From the NCBI RefSeq assembly GCF_001083785.1, contig NZ_LAVL01000026.1, positions 1 through 64,000 on the forward strand: a stretch of DNA of 64,000 bases, written 5' to 3'. The DNA comes from Nonomuraea sp. SBT364. Lineage in GTDB: Bacteria; Actinomycetota; Actinomycetes; Streptosporangiales; Streptosporangiaceae. Shown piece after piece: positions 39,574 to 47,415 of the stretch; positions within the stretch are counted from its first letter, which is position 1, and every line of letters starts with the position of its first letter. The translations under genes and the position numbers were made by a program. The notes beneath the pieces were generated by a model, which was not told where the DNA came from, did not search any database, and saw only the letters and a list, made by a program, of their open reading frames with translations.

Positions 39574-40053
39574 TCAGTTGAACGGGTTGTCGTACGTGGC
39601 CGAATTCCTTCTCCAGGTCGCCTGATTCTGCCCGTTGAAATTCACTCCCTCGACCTCGAACGTCACGTTCGTGACGGTGCTGCCGACATAATCGGTCCTG
39701 CTGTACAGCCTTGCCGGGTATTTGCACTGGGCGATTTTCGTGTCGCCGTAATTCAAGCTGTGGGAGGCGCGCTGGACGGTACGGTCATTGATCCGGACGT
39801 AGCCGCCGGCGGCGCTGTAGCTCGACTCGCGGCACAGATAGAACTGATACGTGTACGTCGTGCTGTCGTTGAACTCGACCCAGCCGTACATGCCGGACAG
39901 CTTCTGCCCGTAGTCCCCGTAGACCTCCAGGGTGATGGGCACCTGCGCGCTGGAGGTGGCGGCGTGGGCCGGCACGGAGGCCGTGGCCAGCAGCGCGAGA
40001 ACGACGGTCAGGAGCCGTGCCGCGACGCGGCGCCGCGAGGTGGTGGATGGCAA
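39574..40053 (-). CDS. Small secreted protein of unknown function
   Basis: A 159-residue protein with a clear signal peptide (residues 1-31, basic start then LLTVVLALLATASVPAHA). The mature part is beta-rich with many Tyr, Ser and Thr and two Cys (FYLCRESS and IAQCKYPA) that could form one disulfide. I recognise no family. It converges on the hydrolase gene and is transcribed away from the two-component system at 40381. The 327-bp gap to that gene holds the promoters of both and the direct repeat at 40341. Confidence 0.75.
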   Translation of the reverse strand: MPSTTSRRRVAARLLTVVLALLATASVPAHAATSSAQVPITLEVYGDYGQKLSGMYGWVEFNDSTTYTYQFYLCRESSYSAAGGYVRINDRTVQRASHSLNYGDTKIAQCKYPARLYSRTDYVGSTVTNVTFEVEGVNFNGQNQATWRRNSATYDNPFN

Positions 40054-40340
40054 TTCTCGTCTCCTCTGCCTGAAGTGACGTCCGTTTCGACGACGTTATT
40101 GGCGGCGCCTGGGAACCGTCCAGCGGGACATTCTCCGGCACCGAATCGGATGGGCGTTAACCAGGCGGAGTGCCGCCTGATACGGCACTCCGCCGGATGA
40201 TTGATTTCCGGCTACCGGTGTATTCGGCCGCCGGCGCCACGTAGCGTTCCGGCCCGCGTACCGTGAAATTTTCAGCGTCGAAAAGTTTCGCCGCTCGGCG
40301 TTCGGTTGTCGGTCCGCGACGTGCCGGCCACGGTCGCGGA

Positions 40341-40358
40341 CCATATGTGGCCCATATG
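40341..40358 (+). promoter_or_regulatory. Candidate response-regulator box (11-bp direct repeat)
   Basis: CCATAT occurs at 40341 and again at 40352, an 11-bp period typical for OmpR/PhoB-family sites. It is followed by GGGCGTTGCGATACTG, which probably holds the -10 region, 23 bp before the regulator ATG. The same arrangement occurs at 44963. Confidence 0.65.
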
Positions 40359-40380
40359 CGGGCGTTGCGATACTGCCCGG

Positions 40381-41037
40381 ATGCGTGTGCTCCTGGTCGA
40401 AGACGAGCAGCCCCTCGCCGGATACATCGAGGCCGGGCTGCGCAAGCACGGTTTCACCGTCGACGTCGCACTGGACGGGCGCAGCGCGCTGGACAAGTGC
40501 GAGCTCACCCCGTACGAGGTGGTCGTCCTGGACCGGGACCTGCCGCTCGTGCACGGCGACGCGGTGTGCCGCCGGCTCGCCCGGCGGGGCAGGTCGCGGG
40601 TGCTGATGCTGACCGCGTCCGACGCCGTGGAGGACCGGGTCGGCGGGCTGATGCTGGGCGCCGACGACTACCTCGGCAAGCCGTTCGCGTTCTCGGAGCT
40701 GGTCGCCCGCGTGCACGCGCTCGTGCGGCGCAGCGCGCCGGCCCGCCCGACGGTGCTGCGCGCCGGCGGCGTGGCGCTGGATCCGGCCCGTCGCAGCGCC
40801 GAGCGGGACGGGCGGCTGCTGCGGCTGACCCCCAAGGAGTTCGGCGTGCTGGAGCAGCTGCTGGCCGCCGGCGGCGCCGTCGTCAGCGCGGAGACGCTGC
40901 TGGAGATGGCGTGGGACGAGCACGCCGACCCGTTCACCAACGCGGTCCGGATCACCGTCGGCACGCTGCGCCGCAAGCTCGGCGACCCGCCCGTGATCGA
41001 GACCGTCATCGGCGCCGGTTACCGGATCAGCCCATGA
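40381..41037 (+). CDS. OmpR-family response regulator
   Basis: A 218-residue regulator. The receiver (1-115) has the acidic pair in LLVEDEQ, the phosphoacceptor Asp in VVVLDRDLPL, Thr in MLTAS and Lys in GKPFAFSEL. The C-terminal winged helix (125-218) ends with NAVRITVGTLRRKL and ETVIGAGYRISP. Its stop codon overlaps the start of the kinase gene (ATGA), so the pair is translationally coupled. The direct repeat just upstream suggests autoregulation. Confidence 0.96.
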   Translation: MRVLLVEDEQPLAGYIEAGLRKHGFTVDVALDGRSALDKCELTPYEVVVLDRDLPLVHGDAVCRRLARRGRSRVLMLTASDAVEDRVGGLMLGADDYLGKPFAFSELVARVHALVRRSAPARPTVLRAGGVALDPARRSAERDGRLLRLTPKEFGVLEQLLAAGGAVVSAETLLEMAWDEHADPFTNAVRITVGTLRRKLGDPPVIETVIGAGYRISP

Positions 41038-42263
41038 AGCTGACGGCCCGGGCCCGGCTCGCGTCGCTGCAGACCGCCCTCGTGCTGGCCGCCGGGGCCG
41101 CGCTGACCGGGCTGACCTACCTGCTGATGCGGCGACGCCCCGCGCTCGTCACCCACCTGGACCCGGGTGGCCCCGACCCGCAGGGCACGCTCCGGCTGAT
41201 GCCGCCGCGGGCGCGGGACCTGCACGATCTCGTCGGCCAGGTGCGGGCCGACACCCTGTCCGCGCTGCTGCCCCAGGCCGGTCTGGCGCTCGTGGTGGTG
41301 ACCGTCCTGTCCGCCGTGCTGGCCTGGCTGGTGGCCGGCCGGGTGCTGCGGCCGATCCGCGTGATCTCCTCGGCCGCCCGGCGGCTGTCGGCCGAGAACC
41401 TCACCGAGCGGGTCCCCGTCACGACCCCGGCCGACGAGCTGTCGGCGCTGGCCGGCACGGTCAACGACATGCTGGACCGCATCCAGCGCGGCGTCACCGA
41501 GCGCGAACGGATCCTGGACAGCCAGCGGCTGTTCACCGCCAACGCCGCCCACGAGCTGCGTACGCCGCTGACCACCGCACGCACCGCGATCGACGTCACC
41601 CTGGACGGCCGGCCCAGCCGCGACGAGCTGTTCGCGATGGCCGGTGACGTCCGCGACGCCGTCGAGCACATGCAACGCGTCCTGGACGGGCTGCTGCTGC
41701 TGGCCCGCAGCCAGGCAGGGCTCAGCGCGCGGGAACCGGCCGACCTGGCCGCCATCGCGGCCACCGCCCTCGGCGCGGCCGAGGGGCGGGCGGCGACCGC
41801 CGGCATATCCGTACGCGCCGGGCTGCGGCCCGCACCCGTCACCGGCGAGCCAGTGCTGCTCGAACGGATGATCGGCAACCTGGTCGACAACGCGCTCCGC
41901 TACAACCACACCGGCGGGCACCTCATGATCGAAACGTACGCAGCGGCCGGACGCGCCGTCCTGAGGATCAGCAACACCGGCCGCGAGATCGCGCCGGAGG
42001 AGGCGCGGACGCTGCTGGAGCCGTTCGTGCACGGGCAAGGCGCCCGCGTCCGCACCGACGGCCTGGGCCTGGGGCTGTCCATCGTGCGCGCGATCACCCT
42101 CGCCCACCGGGGACGCGTCGCGGTCGCCGCCCGCCCCGGCGGCGGCCTCGACATCACCGTCGACCTCCCGGACCCCGATGCCCCGGGCGGAAGGGCGCCG
42201 GATCACGGCGCCGGCACCTTGGCGCCGGCGCAGCCCTTGTCGATCAGGCCGCTGGCGAAGTAG
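41034..42263 (+). CDS. Sensor histidine kinase
   Basis: A 409-residue membrane kinase. One helix lies near residues 10-33, a short extracytoplasmic loop follows, and a second helix lies around 80-103. The HAMP domain starts at GRVLRPIRVISS. HisKA carries the phosphorylated His in AAHELRTPLTTAR, and HATPase_c has NLVDNALRYNH and GLGLSIVRAI. The last 20 residues beyond the ATPase overlap the 3' end of the convergent TAP-like gene by 61 bp. It works with the OmpR regulator encoded just upstream; the external signal is unknown. Confidence 0.95.
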   Translation: MKLTARARLASLQTALVLAAGAALTGLTYLLMRRRPALVTHLDPGGPDPQGTLRLMPPRARDLHDLVGQVRADTLSALLPQAGLALVVVTVLSAVLAWLVAGRVLRPIRVISSAARRLSAENLTERVPVTTPADELSALAGTVNDMLDRIQRGVTERERILDSQRLFTANAAHELRTPLTTARTAIDVTLDGRPSRDELFAMAGDVRDAVEHMQRVLDGLLLLARSQAGLSAREPADLAAIAATALGAAEGRAATAGISVRAGLRPAPVTGEPVLLERMIGNLVDNALRYNHTGGHLMIETYAAAGRAVLRISNTGREIAPEEARTLLEPFVHGQGARVRTDGLGLGLSIVRAITLAHRGRVAVAARPGGGLDITVDLPDPDAPGGRAPDHGAGTLAPAQPLSIRPLAK

Positions 42264-43732
42264 GCGACCACGTCGGCGGCGCATTCGCGGAGGGCTGAGG
42301 AGTGGGCGTCGTCGTCGACGGTGTAGACCCTGCCGCCGATCTTGGCCTGCATCTGAGCCGCGTATTCGTACGCGGACATGAACTCGTGACGGTGCCCGGC
42401 CAGGACGAGCGACCCTTCGCCGTGGCGCAGCCGGGTCGTCTGTGCCGGCAGCGGCCAGCCGGCGCATCCGGCGCCGAAGTGCGAGGCCCGGCCGGTGACC
42501 GGATTGCGCTTGAGGAGCTTCTGGTAAGCGGACCAGGCGGCGGAGAAGCTGAGCCGGCTATGGTCCTCGTTGCACATGACCGCACGGTTCATCGTCATGT
42601 TGACCCACTCCGTCGCGCCGGGAACGGGCGGGGGCTGCCGGGCGCCGAAGATCTGCTTGACGGTGGGCGGCGCGGTGCTGCCGGTCGCATCCCGCAATTC
42701 GGCGAGCGCCTTGCCCGCCTGCGGCCAGTCGCGTGAGGTTCTCGCGGCCAGCCCGGCGATCGAGCCGCCGTCGATGGTCGCCTTCAGGTCGGTGAAGGAC
42801 CTGGGGTTACGGTCGTGGTCGCGGCCGAGCTTCAGGACCGCGGCGCGCACCTGCCGGCCGGTGGTGCCGAGGCCGAAAATCTTGTGGTGACGGGCGAGCC
42901 AGGCGGCGAAGCGCGAGAAATTGCGTTCGGTGGCCCGTACGCGCGCCTGTTCGTGTTCGGCGAGGCTGTTGCCCGAGAAGGCCACGCTGTCGAGGAAGAC
43001 GCGGCCGGTCCGGTCGGGGAAGAGGCTGCGGTAGACCGCGCCGAGCCAGGTGCCGTAGGACACGCCGAGCAGGTTGAGGTCGGCCTGGCCCAAGGCGGCT
43101 CTCACCAGATCCAGGTCCCGGGCCACGTTCACGGTGGTGAGCCGGCCGAGGAAGGCGGGATCGGTCCGCCCGCAGGCCAGGTTGCCGGCTGCCCCGGCGT
43201 CGTAGTTCCGCCTGGCCGCCGCCTTCGTCAAGGGACCGGAGTTCCCGTGGATCTGACCTGAACCTTCGCAGTTGACCTTGGTGCTGTAGTTCACGCCACG
43301 GGGATCGAAGCCGATGAGGTCGAACCGGTCGTTCAGCCGCGCGCTCTCCTTGTTGGCGAGCGTGACCCTGAGGGGATCGAGGTACCCGGGCTGCCCCGGC
43401 CCGCCGGGGGCGACGGCGAGGGCGCCGAGCCGGTGCTCCTGGTCCACGGCGGCCAGCCGGGTGATCGCGATGGTGATCTTCCGGCCGTCAGGGCGGCTGT
43501 GATCCAGTGGGACGCTCACCGTCCCGCAGTTCAGGCGCTTCATCTGGGCGCGGAACGCCGCTATCCGCTCTCGGGGATAGCCCATGTTGACGATCGCGGC
43601 ATCGGAGTAGGAGGGGCAGGCTTTCCAGTCGACAGCGGGATCGGCCCGGTCAGCGACAGCGATGCCCGGCAGGGCGGTGCCCACCATCGCGCAACTCAGC
43701 ACCCCGAGGCGCGCCCTGGTCCAACGGTTCAC
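42203..43732 (-). CDS. Secreted TAP-like alpha/beta hydrolase (S33 type)
   Basis: A 509-residue exported protein similar to tripeptidyl aminopeptidases of actinomycetes. It has a signal peptide (residues 1-32), the oxyanion stretch VAPGGPGQPG, FDLIGFDPRGV, and the nucleophile elbow GVSYGTWLGA. Near the end, where family members have an Asp in LDPxTP, this protein reads LAGHRHEFMSAYEY, so the usual acid is not evident. The following VDDDAHSSALRE supplies a His. It may use another acid or be impaired. The GTG at 43732 follows AAGGAA. It is 77 bp downstream of the serine hydrolase gene on the same strand. Confidence 0.85.
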   Translation of the reverse strand: MNRWTRARLGVLSCAMVGTALPGIAVADRADPAVDWKACPSYSDAAIVNMGYPRERIAAFRAQMKRLNCGTVSVPLDHSRPDGRKITIAITRLAAVDQEHRLGALAVAPGGPGQPGYLDPLRVTLANKESARLNDRFDLIGFDPRGVNYSTKVNCEGSGQIHGNSGPLTKAAARRNYDAGAAGNLACGRTDPAFLGRLTTVNVARDLDLVRAALGQADLNLLGVSYGTWLGAVYRSLFPDRTGRVFLDSVAFSGNSLAEHEQARVRATERNFSRFAAWLARHHKIFGLGTTGRQVRAAVLKLGRDHDRNPRSFTDLKATIDGGSIAGLAARTSRDWPQAGKALAELRDATGSTAPPTVKQIFGARQPPPVPGATEWVNMTMNRAVMCNEDHSRLSFSAAWSAYQKLLKRNPVTGRASHFGAGCAGWPLPAQTTRLRHGEGSLVLAGHRHEFMSAYEYAAQMQAKIGGRVYTVDDDAHSSALRECAADVVAYFASGLIDKGCAGAKVPAP

Positions 43733-43809
43733 GGCAACGATTCCTTCCTGGTCGGGACGTGGAGGAGGACCGCCAAGGCCTCCGGCAGAGGGCAGGCGGA
43801 CGGCTCCGG

Positions 43810-44886
43810 TCATGGGCCGGGGCACAGCACGGCTTCGGCAGCCCTGTTCACGGCCTCGCCGACGGCCGTCGCCTTCTCGTTGTCGACCTTCAAGGTGGCG
43901 GCCACCGCGAACTGGATCCGGCCGTCGGCCGAGGAGAAGGTGGTGGAGGTGATGCCGGGCATGCCGCCGGAGGCCGAGGAGACCGTTCCGCCGCACAGGC
44001 CGGGGAACGGTCGTGGCAGCTGCCGTTGCAGATCCGCGGGGACCAGCTTGCCCTGGCCGAGCGCGCGGTAGAAGGCGCTGACGTCGTGCGCGGTGGAGAT
44101 CGCTCCTTCGGCGCCGTAGCTGGTGGCGTTGAGCCGGTCGACGTCGCGGGGCCGGCCCTTGGCGTCGGGGGAGTAACCGTGTCCGTGCGGCCCCTTGATC
44201 CGGTCGGAGACCCTGGTGGCCAGGTAGGTGCTCTTCATGCCGAGGGGGGCGAACAGGCGCCGCTTGAACTCGACGGCGCGATCGTGGCCGGTCACCCTTT
44301 CGATGATCATGCCTAGGAGGACGTAGTTGGTGGTGGAGTAGCGGTACCGGCCAAGCTCGCCCAGGGGCAGGGTGTATGCGGCTTTCACCAGGTCGATCGG
44401 CTTGTAGGCGGTGGTGAAGTCGAAGACGTCGAACGCCCCGCTTTCGAGGAAATCGGGAATGCCTGAAGTGTGCCGGATCAGATCCCGCACAGTGATCGTC
44501 TCGGCCCCGTCCGGGAAGTCGTGCTCGGGCAGCAGGTCACCGAGCTTGCCGTCCAGGCCGAGCTTGCCCTCACCCACGAGTTGCAGGACGACCGTGGCCT
44601 CCATCAGCTTGGTCTGGGACGCGATGCGGAAACGGGAATCCGAGGGGATGCGCCCGCCCTTGCCGCCGAGCAGACGCGAGCCGGCCGTCCCCTTGCCCAC
44701 CCGCTCGCCGCCGACGTACACCTCGCCGATGGCGCCCACCACGCCGTCGGTCTTCGCCAGGTTCGTGATCGCCCGCTGGACGTCTCCCAGCTTGACCTGC
44801 TCGGCGCCGGCGGGTGCGGGGACGCTGAGCGCCAGCACCGCGCATGCCACCCCGGCGGCCGTGCCGGCAGTCGTGCCACGCCTCAT
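43810..44886 (-). CDS. Secreted serine hydrolase of the beta-lactamase/DD-peptidase fold
   Basis: A 358-residue exported protein. The signal peptide is followed by the S-x-x-K motif SQTKLM, the Tyr-x-Asn equivalent in RYSTTNYVLL and a C-terminal Gly-rich strand (GGMPGITS) in place of KTG. The family includes D-alanyl-D-alanine carboxypeptidases, D-aminopeptidases and esterases. The ATG at 44886 follows AGAGGATC. It is divergent from a lipoprotein gene across 164 bp that contain the response-regulator box, so it could share that control. Confidence 0.9.
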   Translation of the reverse strand: MRRGTTAGTAAGVACAVLALSVPAPAGAEQVKLGDVQRAITNLAKTDGVVGAIGEVYVGGERVGKGTAGSRLLGGKGGRIPSDSRFRIASQTKLMEATVVLQLVGEGKLGLDGKLGDLLPEHDFPDGAETITVRDLIRHTSGIPDFLESGAFDVFDFTTAYKPIDLVKAAYTLPLGELGRYRYSTTNYVLLGMIIERVTGHDRAVEFKRRLFAPLGMKSTYLATRVSDRIKGPHGHGYSPDAKGRPRDVDRLNATSYGAEGAISTAHDVSAFYRALGQGKLVPADLQRQLPRPFPGLCGGTVSSASGGMPGITSTTFSSADGRIQFAVAATLKVDNEKATAVGEAVNRAAEAVLCPGP

Positions 44887-44962
44887 CGATGTGATCCTCT
44901 CGCTGGGGATTTTCGAGGGTCCACATCTACTGGCCGGCACCGATCGAGGGCCGATCGACGGA

Positions 44963-44980
44963 CCATATCCCTTCCATAGG
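44963..44980 (+). promoter_or_regulatory. Second copy of the response-regulator box
   Basis: CCATAT at 44963 and CCATAG at 44974 repeat with the same 11-bp period as at 40341, preceded by GGA and followed by GGGCGTTGCGCTATTG. The shared stretch covers about 35 bp with few differences, which is well above chance for unrelated promoters. Confidence 0.65.
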
Positions 44981-45050
44981 GGCGTTGCGCTATTGATCTC
45001 TGTTCGTGACGACGTCCATCCCGACGGTTCGTTCGACGAGGAGAGATTCC

Positions 45051-45566
45051 ATGACAGGACGGGTTCTACGCGCGCTGGTCACGGCACCGCTCGTGCTCAC
45101 GCTGGGGCTGACCGGCTGCGGTTCCGGCGATCCGGGCGGCGCGGATGTGGCCTCGGCCGGAGACCGGACCGGGGCCCGCGCCGCACCGAGCGCGGACTCG
45201 CAGGAGAGGGCGCTGAAGTACGCCCAATGCATGCGGGAGCACGACATCGACATGCCGGACCCCGACCCCAGCGGCAGGCTGACGATGACGCTCGACGCGC
45301 CGCAGGACAAGGTCGAGGCTGCCCAGGAGGCGTGCAGGCAGTACGCGCCGACCGGCCGGCAGCGGGTCCGCAACGACCCCAAGATGGCCGAGGACCTGCG
45401 CAAGATGGCCCAGTGCATGCGCGACAACGGCGTCGAGGCCTACCCCGACCCCGAGGGCGGCATGATGCGCATCACCCAGGAGGCCGGTGAGGACCCGGAT
45501 TTCAAGGCCGCCGAGAAGAAATGCAAGCAGGTGTCCGCCGAGGCACCGGCCAGTCCGCGGCAGTGA
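45051..45566 (+). CDS. Lipoprotein with duplicated QCMR-PDP motif
   Basis: A 171-residue lipoprotein. The lipobox is LGLTGC (Cys about residue 22). The mature part holds two related segments, YAQCMREHDIDMPDPDPSG and MAQCMRDNGVEAYPDPEGG, each with one Cys. Similar proteins in other actinomycetes often sit beside two-component systems and MacB-like ABC exporters. The ATG at 45051 follows GAGGAGAG. The upstream box shared with the OmpR gene suggests it belongs to that regulon. The function is unknown; metal or ligand binding through the paired Cys is a guess. Confidence 0.85.
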   Translation: MTGRVLRALVTAPLVLTLGLTGCGSGDPGGADVASAGDRTGARAAPSADSQERALKYAQCMREHDIDMPDPDPSGRLTMTLDAPQDKVEAAQEACRQYAPTGRQRVRNDPKMAEDLRKMAQCMRDNGVEAYPDPEGGMMRITQEAGEDPDFKAAEKKCKQVSAEAPASPRQ

Positions 45567-45656
45567 ACAGCGCGGGACGGCCGGACGCGACGGCGGGCGA
45601 TGCGTCGGGATCCGTCGACTTCGCCCCCGTGCCGGAGCTGTTCAGGCTGACGGCGA

Positions 45657-45786
45657 GGGCCCCGGACCCGCTGCCGACAGGCCCGTGAGGACGACGCCGA
45701 TGGCGCGGGCGAGGACGTCGGGGGTGGGGGCGGACGCCTGGGACAGGGCGCGTATCAGCAGGTAGACCTCCGGCCCGCGGCGTCCC
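45657..45786 (-). pseudogene. Possible TetR C-terminal remnant
   Basis: Directly beyond the stop of the TetR gene, the minus strand in a shifted frame reads RRGPEVYLLIRALSQASA, then DVLARAIGVVLTGLSAG. This has the look of a TetR ligand-domain tail. Either the TetR gene lost its original end by frameshift or a second regulator decayed here. A 41-codon plus-strand frame at 45563-45688 overlaps the lipoprotein stop (GTGA), but I see no support for it as a gene. Confidence 0.3.
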
Positions 45787-46342
45787 AGGCCGCCTCGATC
45801 ATCCGGAAGATCTCGTCCACCGCGGCCTCCGGATCGGCCGCCTCGCGAGCCAGCGAATGCGCGTCGATCACGAACCTGGCGATCGTCCGGCAGGCCGTCG
45901 TGATCGACGGCAGATCAAGGTCGGCGGCGACGGCCGCCGCCAGTGACTCCGCATGGCGCAGCCTCATCGCCACCTCGTAGTCCCGCAGGGCCGGTGACTC
46001 GTCGATCATGCGCCAGATCGGGGCGGCACCCTCCGCCGTGCAGTGTCGCACCATGGCATGGATCTCGCGGCGCAGCGCAGGAATGAGCGGCTCGCCCGGC
46101 GGCCGATCGGTGACCGCCTGGGTGAGGCGGTGCTCGAAGGTTCCGTCCTGCTCGAACACCAGGGCCTCTTTCGAGGCGAAGTGAGCGAAGATCGTGGTCA
46201 CCGCCACGTCGGCCTCGGCGGCCACGTCACGCAGGCCCACCGCGTCGTAGCCCCGCTCGAGGAAGAGCCGCAGGGCGGTCTCGGCGATGTTCTGGCGGGT
46301 CGCGGCCTTCTTGCGCTCCCGGCGTCCGAACAGCACGGTCAT
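45755..46342 (-). CDS. TetR-family regulator
   Basis: A 195-residue repressor with a helix-turn-helix at about residues 37-56 (GLRDVAAEADVAVTTIFAHF) and a helical C-terminal domain. It is divergent from the quinone oxidoreductase gene across 70 bp containing two palindromes, the usual layout for a repressor of its neighbour. The very end (AAGRRSTC) may be a frameshift product, because the next frame continues as TetR-like sequence. Confidence 0.9.
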   Translation of the reverse strand: MTVLFGRRERKKAATRQNIAETALRLFLERGYDAVGLRDVAAEADVAVTTIFAHFASKEALVFEQDGTFEHRLTQAVTDRPPGEPLIPALRREIHAMVRHCTAEGAAPIWRMIDESPALRDYEVAMRLRHAESLAAAVAADLDLPSITTACRTIARFVIDAHSLAREAADPEAAVDEIFRMIEAAWDAAGRRSTC

Positions 46343-46373
46343 GCCCTGATGCTAGCAAATACAAAAGACCATC

Positions 46374-46396
46374 CGTTTCGAAACGCTAACCGTTAG
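46374..46396. promoter_or_regulatory. Two adjacent palindromes between TetR and oxidoreductase genes
   Basis: CGTTTCGAAACG (46374-46385) is a perfect 12-bp palindrome. It is directly followed by CTAAC-C-GTTAG (46386-46396). Both lie in the 70-bp divergent intergenic region, so they are candidate operators for the TetR protein. Confidence 0.6.
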
Positions 46397-46412
46397 TGCT
46401 ACGGTCGGCCGC

Positions 46413-47306
46413 ATGAAGAAGGTGAGCTTCGCCGAGTTCGGCGGCCCGGACGTTCTGCAACTCATAGACGCCGAGGAGCCCCACGCGGGCCCCGGCCAGA
46501 TCCGCATCGCCGTACGGGCGGCGGGCGTGAACCCCGTCGACTGGAGGGTGCGCGAAGGCCAGATGCTGAAGGCCCATCCGATCACGTTGCCCGCCGGGGT
46601 CGGGCTGGACGCCTCGGGGGTGGTGGACGAGGTGGGCGAGGGCGTCGAGGACGTCAAGGCCGGCGACCACGTGTTCGGCGAAGGCTCCAGCACCTATGCC
46701 GAGTACGCCGTGCTGTCCGCCTGGGCCCGCATGCCGGAAGGTCTGACGTTCGAAGAGGCGGCCGGCTACCCCTCGGTGGTCGAGACCGCGCTGCGCATCA
46801 TCCGCGAGGTCGGGGTGCGGCCCGGCCAGACTCTGCTGGTCAGCGGTGCGTCCGGGGGCGTCGGATCGGCGGTGCTGCAGATCGCCCGCGACCGCGGCAT
46901 CACGGTGATCGGCACGGCCGGGGTGGCGAACCAGGACTATCTACGCAACCTGGGCGCCCTCGCCACGACGTACGGGGAGGGCTGGGTCGAGCGGGTGAGG
47001 CAGCTCGGCCACGTCGACGCGGCCCTCGATCTGGCCGGCTCGGGCGTGATCCGCGAGCTCGTCGAGCTGACCGGCGACCCGCGGAAGGTGATCTCCATCG
47101 CCGACCTCGGCGCACCGGAGTTCGGGGTGCGATTCTCCGGTGCGGCCGGGAGCGTGCCGGCAGCGCTCGCCGAAGCCGTCGGCCTCATCGAGCGGGGAAG
47201 ACTTCACATCCCGGTCGAGCGGTCGTACACGCTCGCCGAGGCCGCGAAGGCGCACATCGACAGCCAGGCCGGTCACGCGCGCGGGCGGCGCGTGGTGGTC
47301 GCCTGA
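46413..47306 (+). CDS. Zinc-free medium-chain dehydrogenase, quinone-oxidoreductase type
   Basis: A 297-residue NADP-dependent oxidoreductase. The N-terminal GroES-like part includes VRAAGVNPVDWRVREG, and the Rossmann fold has LLVSGASGGVGSAVLQIARD. No structural or catalytic zinc Cys set is visible, as in QorA-like enzymes that reduce quinones or enones. It is divergent from a TetR regulator, probably its repressor, which suggests induction by a reactive electrophile. The interval 47307-47415 shows nothing. Confidence 0.92.
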   Translation: MKKVSFAEFGGPDVLQLIDAEEPHAGPGQIRIAVRAAGVNPVDWRVREGQMLKAHPITLPAGVGLDASGVVDEVGEGVEDVKAGDHVFGEGSSTYAEYAVLSAWARMPEGLTFEEAAGYPSVVETALRIIREVGVRPGQTLLVSGASGGVGSAVLQIARDRGITVIGTAGVANQDYLRNLGALATTYGEGWVERVRQLGHVDAALDLAGSGVIRELVELTGDPRKVISIADLGAPEFGVRFSGAAGSVPAALAEAVGLIERGRLHIPVERSYTLAEAAKAHIDSQAGHARGRRVVVA

Positions 47307-47415
47307 GCCGCCGCCGGGCCCGCCGGGCGGTCGTCGGACGGGGGCGGTGCATCGCGCTCGCTCGTCTGCGTCCTCGGCCCGAATGATCCACGAACGCCCT
47401 GCCGCCACAGGGGCC

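Noticed and set aside
45563..45688. Small plus-strand frame overlapping the lipoprotein stop (GTGA)
   Set aside because: Forty-one codons without a recognisable motif; a TetR-like remnant on the opposite strand overlaps its 3' end.
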